A stretch of 64,000 nucleotides of DNA from positions 1 to 64,000 of the forward strand of contig CAZRML010000036.1 in the NCBI GenBank assembly GCA_964601205.1. Direction: 5' to 3'. How positions within the stretch are numbered: position 1 is the first letter of the stretch; each line of letters starts with the position of its first letter. The position numbers were made by a program, and so were the translations under genes. The notes beneath the pieces are model-generated. The model made no database searches and was not told where the DNA came from. It was given only the letters and a program-made list of their open reading frames with translations. Positions 25,114 to 34,146 of the stretch are shown here, in pieces. The stretch is from JAQVEM01 sp964601205 (lineage in GTDB: Bacteria > Actinomycetota > Humimicrobiia > Humimicrobiales > Humimicrobiaceae).

Positions 25114-25160
25114 TTACACCCCTGACTCTATATAACGAATATCATGTTTGCCCTAATATT

Positions 25161-27065
25161 TTATATATCTATAAATGACACTCCCTTTGCATTTTTCTGG
25201 ATAAATTCTCTTCTCGGCTCAACCTTGTTTCCCATTAAAGTGGAAAAAACATCATCTGCAATCAGTGCGTCTTCAATTTCAACTTTGAGCAGTGTCCTTG
25301 CTTCCGGATTCATTGTCGTCTCCCAGAGCTGTTCGGGGTCCATTTCCCCCAGACCTTTATACTGCTGGACGGCAATTTTTTTATTCTCATATTTCTTTTT
25401 TAGATTCTCCAGCTCCTTATCACTATAAGCATAAGAAACCTCCTTATCATTTCTCACCTGATAAAGGGGCGGCTGTGCTATATAAACGTAACCCGCCTCA
25501 ATTAATTCATGCATATAGCGGTAAAAAAAAGTCAAAACAAGTGTCCTTATGTGAGCTCCGTCCACATCAGCATCTGTCATTATTATCACTTTATGATATC
25601 TGGCATTCTTAATATCAAAATCTTCACCGATTCCGGAGCCCATTGCAGTTATCATTGCCTGAATCTCCTCACTGCTTAATATTTTGTTTAATCTTGCTTT
25701 CTCAACATTCAGAATCTTACCCTTTAGCGGAAGAATTGCCTGGAATCTTCTATCTCTTGCCTGCTTGGCGCTTCCACCTGCTGAATCTCCCTCAACCAGA
25801 AATAATTCACTGTATTTCGGGTCATTCATAGTGCAATCTGCAAGCTTACCCGGCAGTGAATTACTTTCCAGAAGGGTTTTTCTTCTGGTAAGGTCCCTTG
25901 CCTTTTTTGCCGCAGCCCTTGCTCTGGAAGCCTCCATGCACTTACTTACTATAACCTTTCCTATGGTTGGATTTTCTCCCAGAAATTCAGCAAGCTTCAT
26001 ATTTACGTTAGATTCAACAAAGCCTTTTATTTCGCTATTGCCCAGCTTTGTCTTTGTCTGGCCTTCAAACTGGGGGTCTTTTAATTTTACGCTAATAATT
26101 GCCGTAAGGCCTTCTCTTATATCCTCGCCCGAGAGATTATCATCTTTTTCTTTCAACATATTGGTGCTTCTTGCATAATCATTTATGGTCCTGGTAAGGG
26201 CACCTTTAAAACCACTCAGGTGGGTTCCTCCTTCCGTGGTATTTATATTGTTGGCAAAAGAGAAGATGCTCTCCGAATAACCATTGGTGTATTGCATTGC
26301 CACTTCTACTTCATGGTCCTTAACTTCCTTCTTAAAATATATTATCTTTTTATGCAAGACATCCTTTTTTTCGCAAAGATATTTTACAAAATCTTCAATT
26401 CCTCCATCATACTTGTACACCTCTTTCTTTTCCGGTTTTTCTCTTGAATCTACAAGGATTATTTTTAAACCCTTATTCAGGAAAGCCATTTCCTTCATTC
26501 TGCTGGCAAGAATCTCAAACTTATAATCAATATCTTCAAATATTTCCCTATCAGGATAAAATGTAATCGCCGTGCCGTGAGACGTGGTCTTTTCACCTTT
26601 TATAAGGTCCGTGACCGGTTCACCTCTTACAAAATCCTGTCTGTAAATATGTCCGTCTCTCCTCACCTCAATACCCAGCTTTTCAGAAAGGGCATTTACC
26701 ACAGAAACTCCAACACCGTGGAGCCCTCCGGATACTTTGTATCCCGTACCGCCAAATTTACCGCCGGCATGAAGTTTGGTAAGTACTATTTCAACAGCAG
26801 GGCGGTTAAATTTTTCAACTTTTTTCACCGGAATTCCCCTGCCATTATCCACCACACTAACAGAATCGTCATCATTCAGCACCACCAGAACATTATCACA
26901 ATAACCGGCCATTGCTTCGTCAATACTATTATCCACTACTTCATAAATAAGATGATGCAATCCTCTGGAACCCGTGGAACCAATATACATGCTGGGTCTT
27001 TTTCTTACCGCTGAAAGCCCCTCCAGAACGGTGATATCTTTAGCATCATAACTTGACTTTTCCAA
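25161..27065 (-). CDS. gyrB: DNA gyrase subunit B
   Basis: A 634-residue protein. The start is TTG, placed 7 bases after GGAGGG; translation from it gives the standard N-terminus. The GHKL ATPase domain has RKRPSMYIGSTG, the acidic EVVDNSIDEA with the catalytic Glu, and DNGRGIP and GLHGVGVSVVNA loops. The Toprim domain has EGDSAGGSAKQ and DADVDGAHIRTL metal ligands. The length (no long insertion) matches Gram-positive GyrB. It powers supercoiling together with GyrA. DUF721 and recF lie upstream on the same strand, with a long-loop hairpin between. Confidence 0.97.
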   Translation of the reverse strand: MEKSSYDAKDITVLEGLSAVRKRPSMYIGSTGSRGLHHLIYEVVDNSIDEAMAGYCDNVLVVLNDDDSVSVVDNGRGIPVKKVEKFNRPAVEIVLTKLHAGGKFGGTGYKVSGGLHGVGVSVVNALSEKLGIEVRRDGHIYRQDFVRGEPVTDLIKGEKTTSHGTAITFYPDREIFEDIDYKFEILASRMKEMAFLNKGLKIILVDSREKPEKKEVYKYDGGIEDFVKYLCEKKDVLHKKIIYFKKEVKDHEVEVAMQYTNGYSESIFSFANNINTTEGGTHLSGFKGALTRTINDYARSTNMLKEKDDNLSGEDIREGLTAIISVKLKDPQFEGQTKTKLGNSEIKGFVESNVNMKLAEFLGENPTIGKVIVSKCMEASRARAAAKKARDLTRRKTLLESNSLPGKLADCTMNDPKYSELFLVEGDSAGGSAKQARDRRFQAILPLKGKILNVEKARLNKILSSEEIQAMITAMGSGIGEDFDIKNARYHKVIIMTDADVDGAHIRTLVLTFFYRYMHELIEAGYVYIAQPPLYQVRNDKEVSYAYSDKELENLKKKYENKKIAVQQYKGLGEMDPEQLWETTMNPEARTLLKVEIEDALIADDVFSTLMGNKVEPRREFIQKNAKGVSFIDI

Positions 27066-27103
27066 AAAAATCCCTCCAGGTTTTTAATAATACCCTATTA
27101 AAT

Positions 27104-27166
27104 ATAGATAAAAGGGCAATAAGTAAGTATAAAAACTATCTTAATACCCATTACCCTTTTCTATCT
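27104..27166 (-). terminator. Candidate terminator or attenuator between DUF721 and gyrB
   Basis: On the minus strand, AAAAGGGTAAT pairs with ATTGCCCTTTT (one mismatch) and flanking AGAT/ATCT can extend the stem. The loop of about 30 bases is long for an intrinsic terminator, although TTTT follows the G-C pairs. It lies 40-100 bases before gyrB. Confidence 0.4.
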
Positions 27167-27271
27167 CAAATATAAAAATTTTTAGATAATTTATGGTAAT
27201 TTTAATATTTTTAATCATGGATTATTATATCATATTTCAACTTAAATTTGCTCAAAAACAGCCTTATAATT

Positions 27272-27565
27272 TCAAAGTTCCTGCCTGAATCTCAGATTTT
27301 TAACCAGGTCTTCGCCAATAAATGAATTTATTTTATCAATCAACTGGCCCGACATCAGGCTCAGCTCACTGGCCCAGGTGGAACTTTCTACTGATATATA
27401 CAATGTGTCTCCGGTGAGTCTTTTAGGCCTGGCTTTTTTGCTTATAACGCTGCCCACAATTTTTTCCCAGTTATTAAAAATTCTGGATATTCTTAGCTTA
27501 CTTTCGATGTTTAGTTCTTTTACAACTTCGTCAATTACGCTCTGGATATTTTTAATCTCTTTCAT
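27272..27565 (-). CDS. DUF721 (DciA-like) protein
   Basis: A 97-residue protein. It begins with an amphipathic helix (IQSVIDEVVKELNIESKL) and ISRIFNNWEKIVGSVISKKA, then the strand TGDTLYISVESSTWASELSLM and a final GEDLVKNLRFRQ. This is the DUF721 pattern, including the W-x-x-V-G motif and the VxVxSSxWAxEL strand. In many Actinobacteria the gene lies between recF and gyrB, as here. DUF721 proteins such as DciA act in replicative helicase loading or operation in bacteria without DnaC/DnaI. The ATG follows an AGG; recF ends 28 bases upstream. Confidence 0.85.
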   Translation of the reverse strand: MKEIKNIQSVIDEVVKELNIESKLRISRIFNNWEKIVGSVISKKARPKRLTGDTLYISVESSTWASELSLMSGQLIDKINSFIGEDLVKNLRFRQEL

Positions 27566-27593
27566 ACCTGTATTATAATTTATCTGCTCAGGT

Positions 27594-28778
27594 TTATAAA
27601 TCTAAAACTGTAACCCTGTTATCCTTAATAAGCAGCCTGGTACCAAACTCCAGGTCAAGCTTATCCAGATAACTGATATTGGTAGCAGTTACAAAAGTCT
27701 GGAATTTTTTTCCTATTGCTTTTACCAGCAGCTTTTTCCTTTCTATATCAAGCTCTGAAAATACATCATCAAGAAGAAGGACAGGGTCTTCTTTCGCTTT
27801 CTTTTTCAAAATGTCCAGCTCACAGAGTTTTAAGCTTATAGAAGCGATCCTCTGCTGACCCTGAGAGCCAAAAAACCTTATGTTCCCACCATTCATTAAA
27901 ATTATAAAGTCATCCCTGTGGGGCCCTATTGTGGTAGTTTTGTACTGCAGGTCCCTTTTTATATTCTCTTTTAATCTCCGGTAGAATAATTTTCTTAAAT
28001 TTCCCCGGGCAAAATTATTCCTGACCCCGGCGGATGAGCCGGAATAATTTGTATGGTTGCTCTGCATATCCTCCCTATCCCAGCTAAATATATAAAAAAT
28101 ATCCACACTGCTTCCTTTAAAAAAGCTCCTCATGTAATTTTTAAATTCGGTTTTTAGCTCATTCAGGAGGCTGCATCTTTTTTTTATGATATCAATGCCG
28201 TACCTTACAATATTATCGTCCCACACTTCCAGTGTTGAATTACTGCCCCGGTTGAATTCACCGCTCATGCTTTTTATAAGACTGCTTCTCTGGGCAACTA
28301 TCTTCTGGTACTGCAATCTCTGCTTATAATAACTGCCATCAATCTTTTCCAGAACACCATCAAGAAAATTTCTCCTTTCAGAGGGGCCGGACTTTATAAT
28401 TTTAAGGTCATCAGGAGAAAATATGACCGAGGGCAGGAGGGATGTAAAATCCGATTTCTTCCTCTGGTGGGCTTTATCAATTTTAATCCTGGTACCATTA
28501 TTCTTTCTTAATTCTATCTCAATAAAACAGTCGGGCTGTTTATCAGTTTCAGAACCAATAATAGCCTTTATGGTAGAGTAATTAGTACCCCATTTAATAA
28601 TCTCATCCTGGCTGTAAGTCTTATGGGATTTTCCGGTAGATAAATAATAAACTGATTCAAGTAAATTTGTTTTGCCGTTGCCATTATTTCCCAGTATCAG
28701 GATAGTGTTTTTATCAAAACCTAAATTGACCTGACTGTAATTTCTGTAGTTTTTTAATTCTAATTTCTTTAGATACAC
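27594..28778 (-). CDS. recF: DNA replication and repair protein RecF
   Basis: A 394-residue SMC-like ATPase. It starts at GTG with only a weak ribosome binding site. The Walker A motif is in ILGNNGNGKTNLLESVYYL near residue 30, a Q-loop and coiled-coil section fill the middle, the signature is FFGSQGQQRIASISLKL near residue 300, and Walker B is DPVLLLDDVFSELD near 330. RecF loads RecA at gaps through RecOR. It is normally preceded by dnaA and dnaN; here the upstream side is a divergent region leading to the formate dehydrogenase genes. Confidence 0.95.
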   Translation of the reverse strand: MYLKKLELKNYRNYSQVNLGFDKNTILILGNNGNGKTNLLESVYYLSTGKSHKTYSQDEIIKWGTNYSTIKAIIGSETDKQPDCFIEIELRKNNGTRIKIDKAHQRKKSDFTSLLPSVIFSPDDLKIIKSGPSERRNFLDGVLEKIDGSYYKQRLQYQKIVAQRSSLIKSMSGEFNRGSNSTLEVWDDNIVRYGIDIIKKRCSLLNELKTEFKNYMRSFFKGSSVDIFYIFSWDREDMQSNHTNYSGSSAGVRNNFARGNLRKLFYRRLKENIKRDLQYKTTTIGPHRDDFIILMNGGNIRFFGSQGQQRIASISLKLCELDILKKKAKEDPVLLLDDVFSELDIERKKLLVKAIGKKFQTFVTATNISYLDKLDLEFGTRLLIKDNRVTVLDL

Positions 28779-28907
28779 ATTATTAACAGGTAAAATATGA
28801 TTATAATAATATCAAATCCTATAAAATTCTCCTTTTTTTCTTTATTTTTATCTTTTTAATAATAGCATTTATCTATTAAAATTTTAATTTTATATATAGT
28901 GAATTTA

Positions 28908-28937
28908 TTACAAATATTAAGAAAATTCTGTTATAAT
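28908..28937 (+). promoter_or_regulatory. Probable promoter of the formate dehydrogenase operon
   Basis: TTACAA (28908-28913), 18 bases, TATAAT (28932-28937), about 68 bases before the NuoE-like start. The -10 is perfect, the -35 weak. Confidence 0.45.
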
Positions 28938-29005
28938 CTTTGAAAACAAAAAGGGGAGTTATTAGTTAAAATAATATATATCCCGCTAAAGAAGGAAAAA
29001 ATGTT

Positions 29006-29506
29006 ATGTCTGTCAGGGTTTCTGATTTACCTGAGTATAAACTTAGAGCTGAAGAAATAAAAAAAATTGATGTAATAATACAGAAATATAAAAGACAGAG
29101 AGGGGCATTAATTCCAATTTTACAGAAAATACAGGAATACATCGGGTTTATACCGGTGGAAGCTCAAAAAAAAGTAGCAAAAGTACTGCAAATCCCCGAA
29201 AAAGACGTCTATGGAGTAGTAACATTTTATTCATTCTTTACAATGATTCCAAGGGGCAGGATAAATATAAGAGTATGCATGGGAACCGCATGCTTTGTCA
29301 GAGGAGGCAAAGACATTTTAGATAGATTAGTTAAAGAGCTCGGTATTGAACCGGGCCAGACCACACCTGACAGGAATTTCTCCCTGCAGGTAAACAGATG
29401 CCTTGGTGCATGCGGGCTTGCACCGGTAATTGTGGTCAATGATAAATTTTACCAGAAGGTAAAACCTGAAAAAGTCATGGATATAATAAATTCATATAAA
29501 TTATAA
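29006..29506 (+). CDS. nuoE: NuoE/HndA-like [2Fe-2S] subunit of formate dehydrogenase
   Basis: A 166-residue thioredoxin-like ferredoxin of the complex I 24-kDa subunit family. Helical residues 10-70 include GALIPILQKIQEYIGFIP and PEKDVYGVVTFYSFF. The [2Fe-2S] ligands are Cys91 and Cys96 (VCMGTACFVRG) and Cys132 and Cys136 (NRCLGACGLAPV), the full set of four. In soluble NAD(P)-linked hydrogenases and formate dehydrogenases this subunit passes electrons to or from the FMN subunit. It is the first gene of a four-gene operon and its product should bind the NuoF-like subunit. AAGGA precedes the ATG. Confidence 0.92.
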   Translation: MSVRVSDLPEYKLRAEEIKKIDVIIQKYKRQRGALIPILQKIQEYIGFIPVEAQKKVAKVLQIPEKDVYGVVTFYSFFTMIPRGRINIRVCMGTACFVRGGKDILDRLVKELGIEPGQTTPDRNFSLQVNRCLGACGLAPVIVVNDKFYQKVKPEKVMDIINSYKL

Positions 29507-29575
29507 AATGATATTTTATAATTAAAATAGTTATTATTAAGATATTACGCAGCACGGGAAAAGAGGCTTTGATAA

Positions 29576-31279
29576 TTGGATAAAAAACTTTTTAGAATAA
29601 AGACCAGAGACGACCTTATTAATATTAAGGAAGAAACAAAAAGAAAAAGGGTTCTGGATTCTAAAGGAACCAGATATAGAATAACCGTACACCTTGGAAC
29701 ATGCGGTATAGCTGCAGGCGCAGATAAAATAAGAGACCTGGTAAGAAAGGAAATATCATCAAGAGGCCGCAAAGATATTGATTTTGCAACATCAGGGTGT
29801 ATCGGGTTTTGCGCTCTTGAACCAATGCTAACTGTTGAATCATACAATATGCCGCCGGTTATTTATTACAATCTGGACAGAGATAAGGTTAAAGAGTTTT
29901 TTAAAACTCATATAGATAATGGAGAGATAGCAGCTAAACTTGATCCCATAACTCCTGATTCCGTGCTTTCCAATTATTTTAAATACCAGGAATCCCGGGT
30001 TTTAAGAAATCGTGGTAAAATAGACCCATTAAAAATAGAAGATTATATTGCAAATGACGGTTATCTGGCTCTCGCAAAAATTATTGAAGCCGGCAATCCT
30101 GAAGAAGTAATCAAAACTGTTTCCGAATCCGGTCTGCGGGGACGCGGCGGAGCAGGTTTCCCTACAGGCAGGAAATGGGAATTCTGCAAAAATGCCCTGT
30201 CTAAAAATGGTATTAAGTATGTAATATGTAACGGTGATGAAGGTGACCCGGGTGCTTTCATGGATAGAAATTTACTAGAATCGGACCCGCATTCAGTTCT
30301 GGAAGGAATGCTTATAGCTGCCTACTCAATAGGTTCAAACAAAGGATATCTTTATATAAGAGCGGAATACCCGCTTGCAGTTAAAACTATAGAACACGCA
30401 ATCAGACAGGCAAAAAATCTCGGACTCTTAGGGAAAAATATATTAAACAGCGATTTCAGTTTTGATTTAGAGGTATACCAGGGTGCCGGTGCATTTGTAT
30501 GCGGTGAAGAAACAGCTCTCTTAAGTTCCATTGAAGGTAAAAGAGGGATGCCCAGGCCCAAACCCCCATTCCCCGCGAACGAAGGGCTCTACGGAGAACC
30601 CACACTTATAAATAATGTTGAAACATTATCAAATATACCTCAGCTAGTTCTAAACGGGGCCAAATGGTTCAACAGCATCGGTACAGGTACAAGCAAGGGG
30701 ACCAAGATATTTGCTTTAAGCGGTGCAATTAAAAATATTGGACTGGTAGAGATACCAATGGGCACCAGCATAAGGGATATTGTATTTAAAATAGGGGGAG
30801 GAATAAAAGAAGAAAAAAAATTTAAAGCTGTACAATTAGGAGGGCCTTCAGGAGGCTGCATCCCTGAGAAATTACTTGATACCCCCATAGACTATGAGAG
30901 AATAAAAGAAATCGGCGGAATAATGGGCTCGGGGGGAATGATAGTTTTAGATGAAGATACCTGTATGGTTGAGCTTTCAAGGTATTTTATGAGCTTTATT
31001 CAGGAAGAATCCTGCGGTCAGTGCGTGCCATGCAGGATAGGAACCAAAAGAATGCTGGAAATACTGGAAAGAATAACCAGTGGGAAGGGCAAAGAGGATG
31101 ATATTGAAAAACTTGAGAAACTATCCTCTGTGATAAAAGAGACTTCACTCTGTGGCCTGGGAAAAACCGCACCCAATCCCATAATAAGCAGTCTAAAATA
31201 TTTCAGAGAAGAGTTTGAGGAACATATTAGAACCCAGAAATCATGCAAAAAGCTGCGCGCAAAAATTAAAAAAATATAG
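29576..31279 (+). CDS. nuoF: NuoF-like NADH-binding FMN/iron-sulfur subunit
   Basis: A 567-residue protein starting at TTG after AGAGG; no upstream ATG exists in frame. Residues 35-115 form a thioredoxin-like domain with GTCGIAAGADK and SGCIGFCALEP, of which only Cys43, Cys75 and Cys79 are visible. The FMN/NADH domain follows: SGLRGRGGAGFPTGRKWE near 190 and NGDEGDPGAFMDR near 222. An SLBB domain comes next, and the N3-type [4Fe-4S] ligands SCGQCVPCRIGT near 483. The C-terminal ferredoxin domain of HydB/HndC proteins is missing: the protein ends shortly after a short Lys-rich tail. It would transfer electrons between NAD(P)H and the FdhA subunit. Confidence 0.92.
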   Translation: MDKKLFRIKTRDDLINIKEETKRKRVLDSKGTRYRITVHLGTCGIAAGADKIRDLVRKEISSRGRKDIDFATSGCIGFCALEPMLTVESYNMPPVIYYNLDRDKVKEFFKTHIDNGEIAAKLDPITPDSVLSNYFKYQESRVLRNRGKIDPLKIEDYIANDGYLALAKIIEAGNPEEVIKTVSESGLRGRGGAGFPTGRKWEFCKNALSKNGIKYVICNGDEGDPGAFMDRNLLESDPHSVLEGMLIAAYSIGSNKGYLYIRAEYPLAVKTIEHAIRQAKNLGLLGKNILNSDFSFDLEVYQGAGAFVCGEETALLSSIEGKRGMPRPKPPFPANEGLYGEPTLINNVETLSNIPQLVLNGAKWFNSIGTGTSKGTKIFALSGAIKNIGLVEIPMGTSIRDIVFKIGGGIKEEKKFKAVQLGGPSGGCIPEKLLDTPIDYERIKEIGGIMGSGGMIVLDEDTCMVELSRYFMSFIQEESCGQCVPCRIGTKRMLEILERITSGKGKEDDIEKLEKLSSVIKETSLCGLGKTAPNPIISSLKYFREEFEEHIRTQKSCKKLRAKIKKI

Positions 31280-31389
31280 GTATCAAAACATAGAGGTAAC
31301 AGACGTATTTAAAATAAAAAGCAGCTTTAAAAGAAGTATTTTAAAAAATTTTAATTTTAAAAAGTAAAAAATTTAAGGATAGATAAAAA

Positions 31390-34134
31390 ATGCATGAACC
31401 TGACCAAAAAACAACGGAAAATTCAAGTAATAAAAACCATAAAATAAAAATTTACATCAATGACAGAGAGTACCTTACTTCACCTGACAACAGCATTCTG
31501 GAAGCATGCCTTGAAAACAATATTTTTATTCCACATCTATGCTATGACCCCAGACTTAAACCCCAGGGGGCATGCAGACTCTGCCTGGTTGAGGTAGAAG
31601 GGATGCCCGAAGCCGTTGCTTCATGCGTGACAAAAGTAAGAAAGGAAATGAGGGTTAAGACAGATACCCCTCATATAAAAGAGCTGGTAAGAACCAATCT
31701 TCAATTAATACTATCAGACCACCACGCTTCCTGCATGACCTGTGAATCCTGCGGTGACTGTGGCCTTCAGGACCTGGCGTATATTTACAATATCAAAGAA
31801 AATCCTTATACAGGGGAAAAACATGAAAAGAAAGTCCTGGATAACAATCCCTTTATAATAAGGGACAACGGCAAATGCATACTCTGTGGAAGATGCGTCA
31901 GGATGTGTGAAGATGTTGTGGGCGCCAGCGCCATCGGCTATGCCGGGAGGGGGTTTAATTCTGAGATAGTCCCTGCATTTGAAAAATCGTTAACAGAAAC
32001 AACCTGTGTTTTCTGCGGTAATTGTATTTCAACCTGTCCCGTCGGTGCACTTGTGGCCAGACCTTACACTGGAAAAGCCCGTAGCTGGGAAGCAAAAGAA
32101 ATAAAGACCACCTGCCCCTACTGTGGCGTGGGCTGCACCATAGACCTGCATGTAAAAGACAACAGGATCGTTAACGTTACATCCGAAATAGGAACTAATG
32201 TAAACAAAGGTAATCTGTGTGTAAAAGGTAAATTTGGCTTTGATTATGTCGGCAGTCCTGACAGACTTGATGCCCCCATGATAAAGACAGAGAACGGTAG
32301 ATTTAAAAAGATAAGCTGGGGTAAAGCAATCGAGACTGTTTCAGAAAGGTTGACAGCTATAAAAGATAAATACGGCCCTGATTCTATTGGAATCCTCGGC
32401 TCGGGAAAATGCACCAATGAAGAAAACTTTTTGATGTCCAAATTTTCCCGTGCAGTAATTGGAACCAACAACATAGACCATTGCGCAAGGCTCTGCCACG
32501 CTTCGACAATCGCAGGTCTGGTGCAAACATTTGGAAGCGGGGCCATGACAAACTCCATTGATGATATAAAGTATGCCAGCGCCGCTATAATAATCGGCTC
32601 CAATACAACAGAAGCTCACCCTGTAATAGGATATGAGATTATCAGATGTGTCAGAGAAAGAGGGCTTAAACTAATCGTAATCGACCCGAGAAATATTCCT
32701 ATAACAAAATATGCAGCGGTGCACTTAAGACAAAAACCGGGTTCTGACGTTTCAATTATCCTTGGAATAATGAAATATATCTATGATCACAGACTGCATG
32801 ATAAAGATTTTATCAACAGCAGGACCGAAGGCTTTGATGATTTTGTGAAATGTTTTTCCTCATACACTCCGGAAAAAGTGGCAAAAATTTCCGGCGTAAA
32901 CGCCCGGGACCTGGTAAAAGCCGCAGAGATTTATGGAAATGCCAGAAATGCATCTATATTTTATGCCATGGGAATTACCCAGCACACTACCGGTACAGAT
33001 AATGTTACCGCTCTGGCGGACCTTGCCATGCTTACAGGCAATATTGGGAGAAAAGGCGCAGGTGTAAATCCATTAAGAGGACAGAATAATGTACAGGGAG
33101 CCTGTGATGTGGGAGCATTGCCGGATGTATTAACCGGATACCAGAATGTCGAAAATGACGCCCTAAGAAAGAATTTCGAAAAGAAGTGGTCCAGGAGCTT
33201 ACCACCCGGAAAGGGTCTGACGGTGACCGAAATGATTGACGGAGCAAATTCAGGCTTGATCAGGGCTATATATATCATGGGTGAAAATCCGATGCTAAGC
33301 GACCCGGACCTGTTGCACGTAGCATCCTCTCTAAAAAAGCTGGAATTCCTTGTGGTTCAGGATATTTTCTTAACAGAAACCGCAGAGTTTGCCGATGTCG
33401 TGCTTCCGGGTGCCTGTTCCGTTGAGAAAGAAGGTACATTTACCAATACCGAAAGACGGGTCCAGAGAGTAAGAAAAGCAGTTGAGCCCCCGGGGAGTGC
33501 CCTTCCGGACTGGAAAATTATCTGTATGCTCTCAAAACACATGGGTTATAACATGGACTATAATCACCCCTCGGAGATTATGGATGAGATTGCTTCCCTG
33601 ACACCAATATATGGTGGAATAAGTTATAAAAGGCTTGACAGCCAGACACTGCAATGGCCCTGCAGGACATACAATGACCCGGGAACGGCTATTCTGCACA
33701 CTGACAGCTTTACAAGAGGGAAGGGAAGATTTGTTCCAGTTAAATACCTGCCTCCGGCTGAAACCACTACCGGCGACTATCCCTATATTCTTACTACCGG
33801 TAGAATTCTGTACCATTTTCACACCAGAACAATGACGGGCAAAGTCAAAGGCCTGAATGAAATCGCCCCGGCAAATCTGGTTCAGATAAACACAGAAGAT
33901 GCAGAGAAATTACAAATTAAAGATGGAGACATGGTTGAGGTAAAATCAAAAAGAGGAAAGATTACCGCTGCATCCATGGTAAACTCAGATATTAAAAAAG
34001 GAGTTGTGTTCATGCCCTTCCACTATGCAAAGGCTCCTGCCAACATACTTACCAATCCTGCCCTGGACCCTGTATCAAAAATCCCGGAGTATAAAGTCTG
34101 TGCAGTAGATATAAAGAAGATTAGAAACAATTAA
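31390..34134 (+). CDS. fdhA: Formate dehydrogenase alpha subunit (Mo/W, Cys type)
   Basis: A 914-residue multidomain protein. Residues 20-95 carry an N-terminal [2Fe-2S] domain (LCYDPRLKPQGACRLCLVEV). Next come a complex-I-G type cluster motif (CMTCESCGDCGLQ), two [4Fe-4S] clusters (CILCGRCVRMCEDV and CVFCGNCISTCPVGAL) and the molybdopterin part starting TCPYCGVGCTIDLHV. The metal-ligand position is Cys369 in HCARLCHASTIAGL (codon TGC), so it is the cysteine rather than selenocysteine form. The bis-MGD binding C-terminal domain ends near 905. It oxidises formate or reduces CO2, exchanging electrons with the NuoE/NuoF-like subunits. AAGGA precedes the ATG; a 110-base gap lies upstream. Confidence 0.95.
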   Translation: MHEPDQKTTENSSNKNHKIKIYINDREYLTSPDNSILEACLENNIFIPHLCYDPRLKPQGACRLCLVEVEGMPEAVASCVTKVRKEMRVKTDTPHIKELVRTNLQLILSDHHASCMTCESCGDCGLQDLAYIYNIKENPYTGEKHEKKVLDNNPFIIRDNGKCILCGRCVRMCEDVVGASAIGYAGRGFNSEIVPAFEKSLTETTCVFCGNCISTCPVGALVARPYTGKARSWEAKEIKTTCPYCGVGCTIDLHVKDNRIVNVTSEIGTNVNKGNLCVKGKFGFDYVGSPDRLDAPMIKTENGRFKKISWGKAIETVSERLTAIKDKYGPDSIGILGSGKCTNEENFLMSKFSRAVIGTNNIDHCARLCHASTIAGLVQTFGSGAMTNSIDDIKYASAAIIIGSNTTEAHPVIGYEIIRCVRERGLKLIVIDPRNIPITKYAAVHLRQKPGSDVSIILGIMKYIYDHRLHDKDFINSRTEGFDDFVKCFSSYTPEKVAKISGVNARDLVKAAEIYGNARNASIFYAMGITQHTTGTDNVTALADLAMLTGNIGRKGAGVNPLRGQNNVQGACDVGALPDVLTGYQNVENDALRKNFEKKWSRSLPPGKGLTVTEMIDGANSGLIRAIYIMGENPMLSDPDLLHVASSLKKLEFLVVQDIFLTETAEFADVVLPGACSVEKEGTFTNTERRVQRVRKAVEPPGSALPDWKIICMLSKHMGYNMDYNHPSEIMDEIASLTPIYGGISYKRLDSQTLQWPCRTYNDPGTAILHTDSFTRGKGRFVPVKYLPPAETTTGDYPYILTTGRILYHFHTRTMTGKVKGLNEIAPANLVQINTEDAEKLQIKDGDMVEVKSKRGKITAASMVNSDIKKGVVFMPFHYAKAPANILTNPALDPVSKIPEYKVCAVDIKKIRNN

Positions 34135-34146
34135 TAATATAAAAAG

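Noticed and set aside
28779..29005. Replication origin next to recF
   Set aside because: No TTATCCACA-like boxes or AT-rich repeat cluster can be seen by eye, although the region is AT-rich.
29499..29523. 11-bp AT-only hairpin at the stop codon of the NuoE-like gene
   Set aside because: The stem has no G-C pair and overlaps the stop codon; probably chance in AT-rich sequence.
32494..32496. Possible selenocysteine codon in formate dehydrogenase
   Set aside because: The active-site codon reads TGC, so it is a cysteine enzyme.
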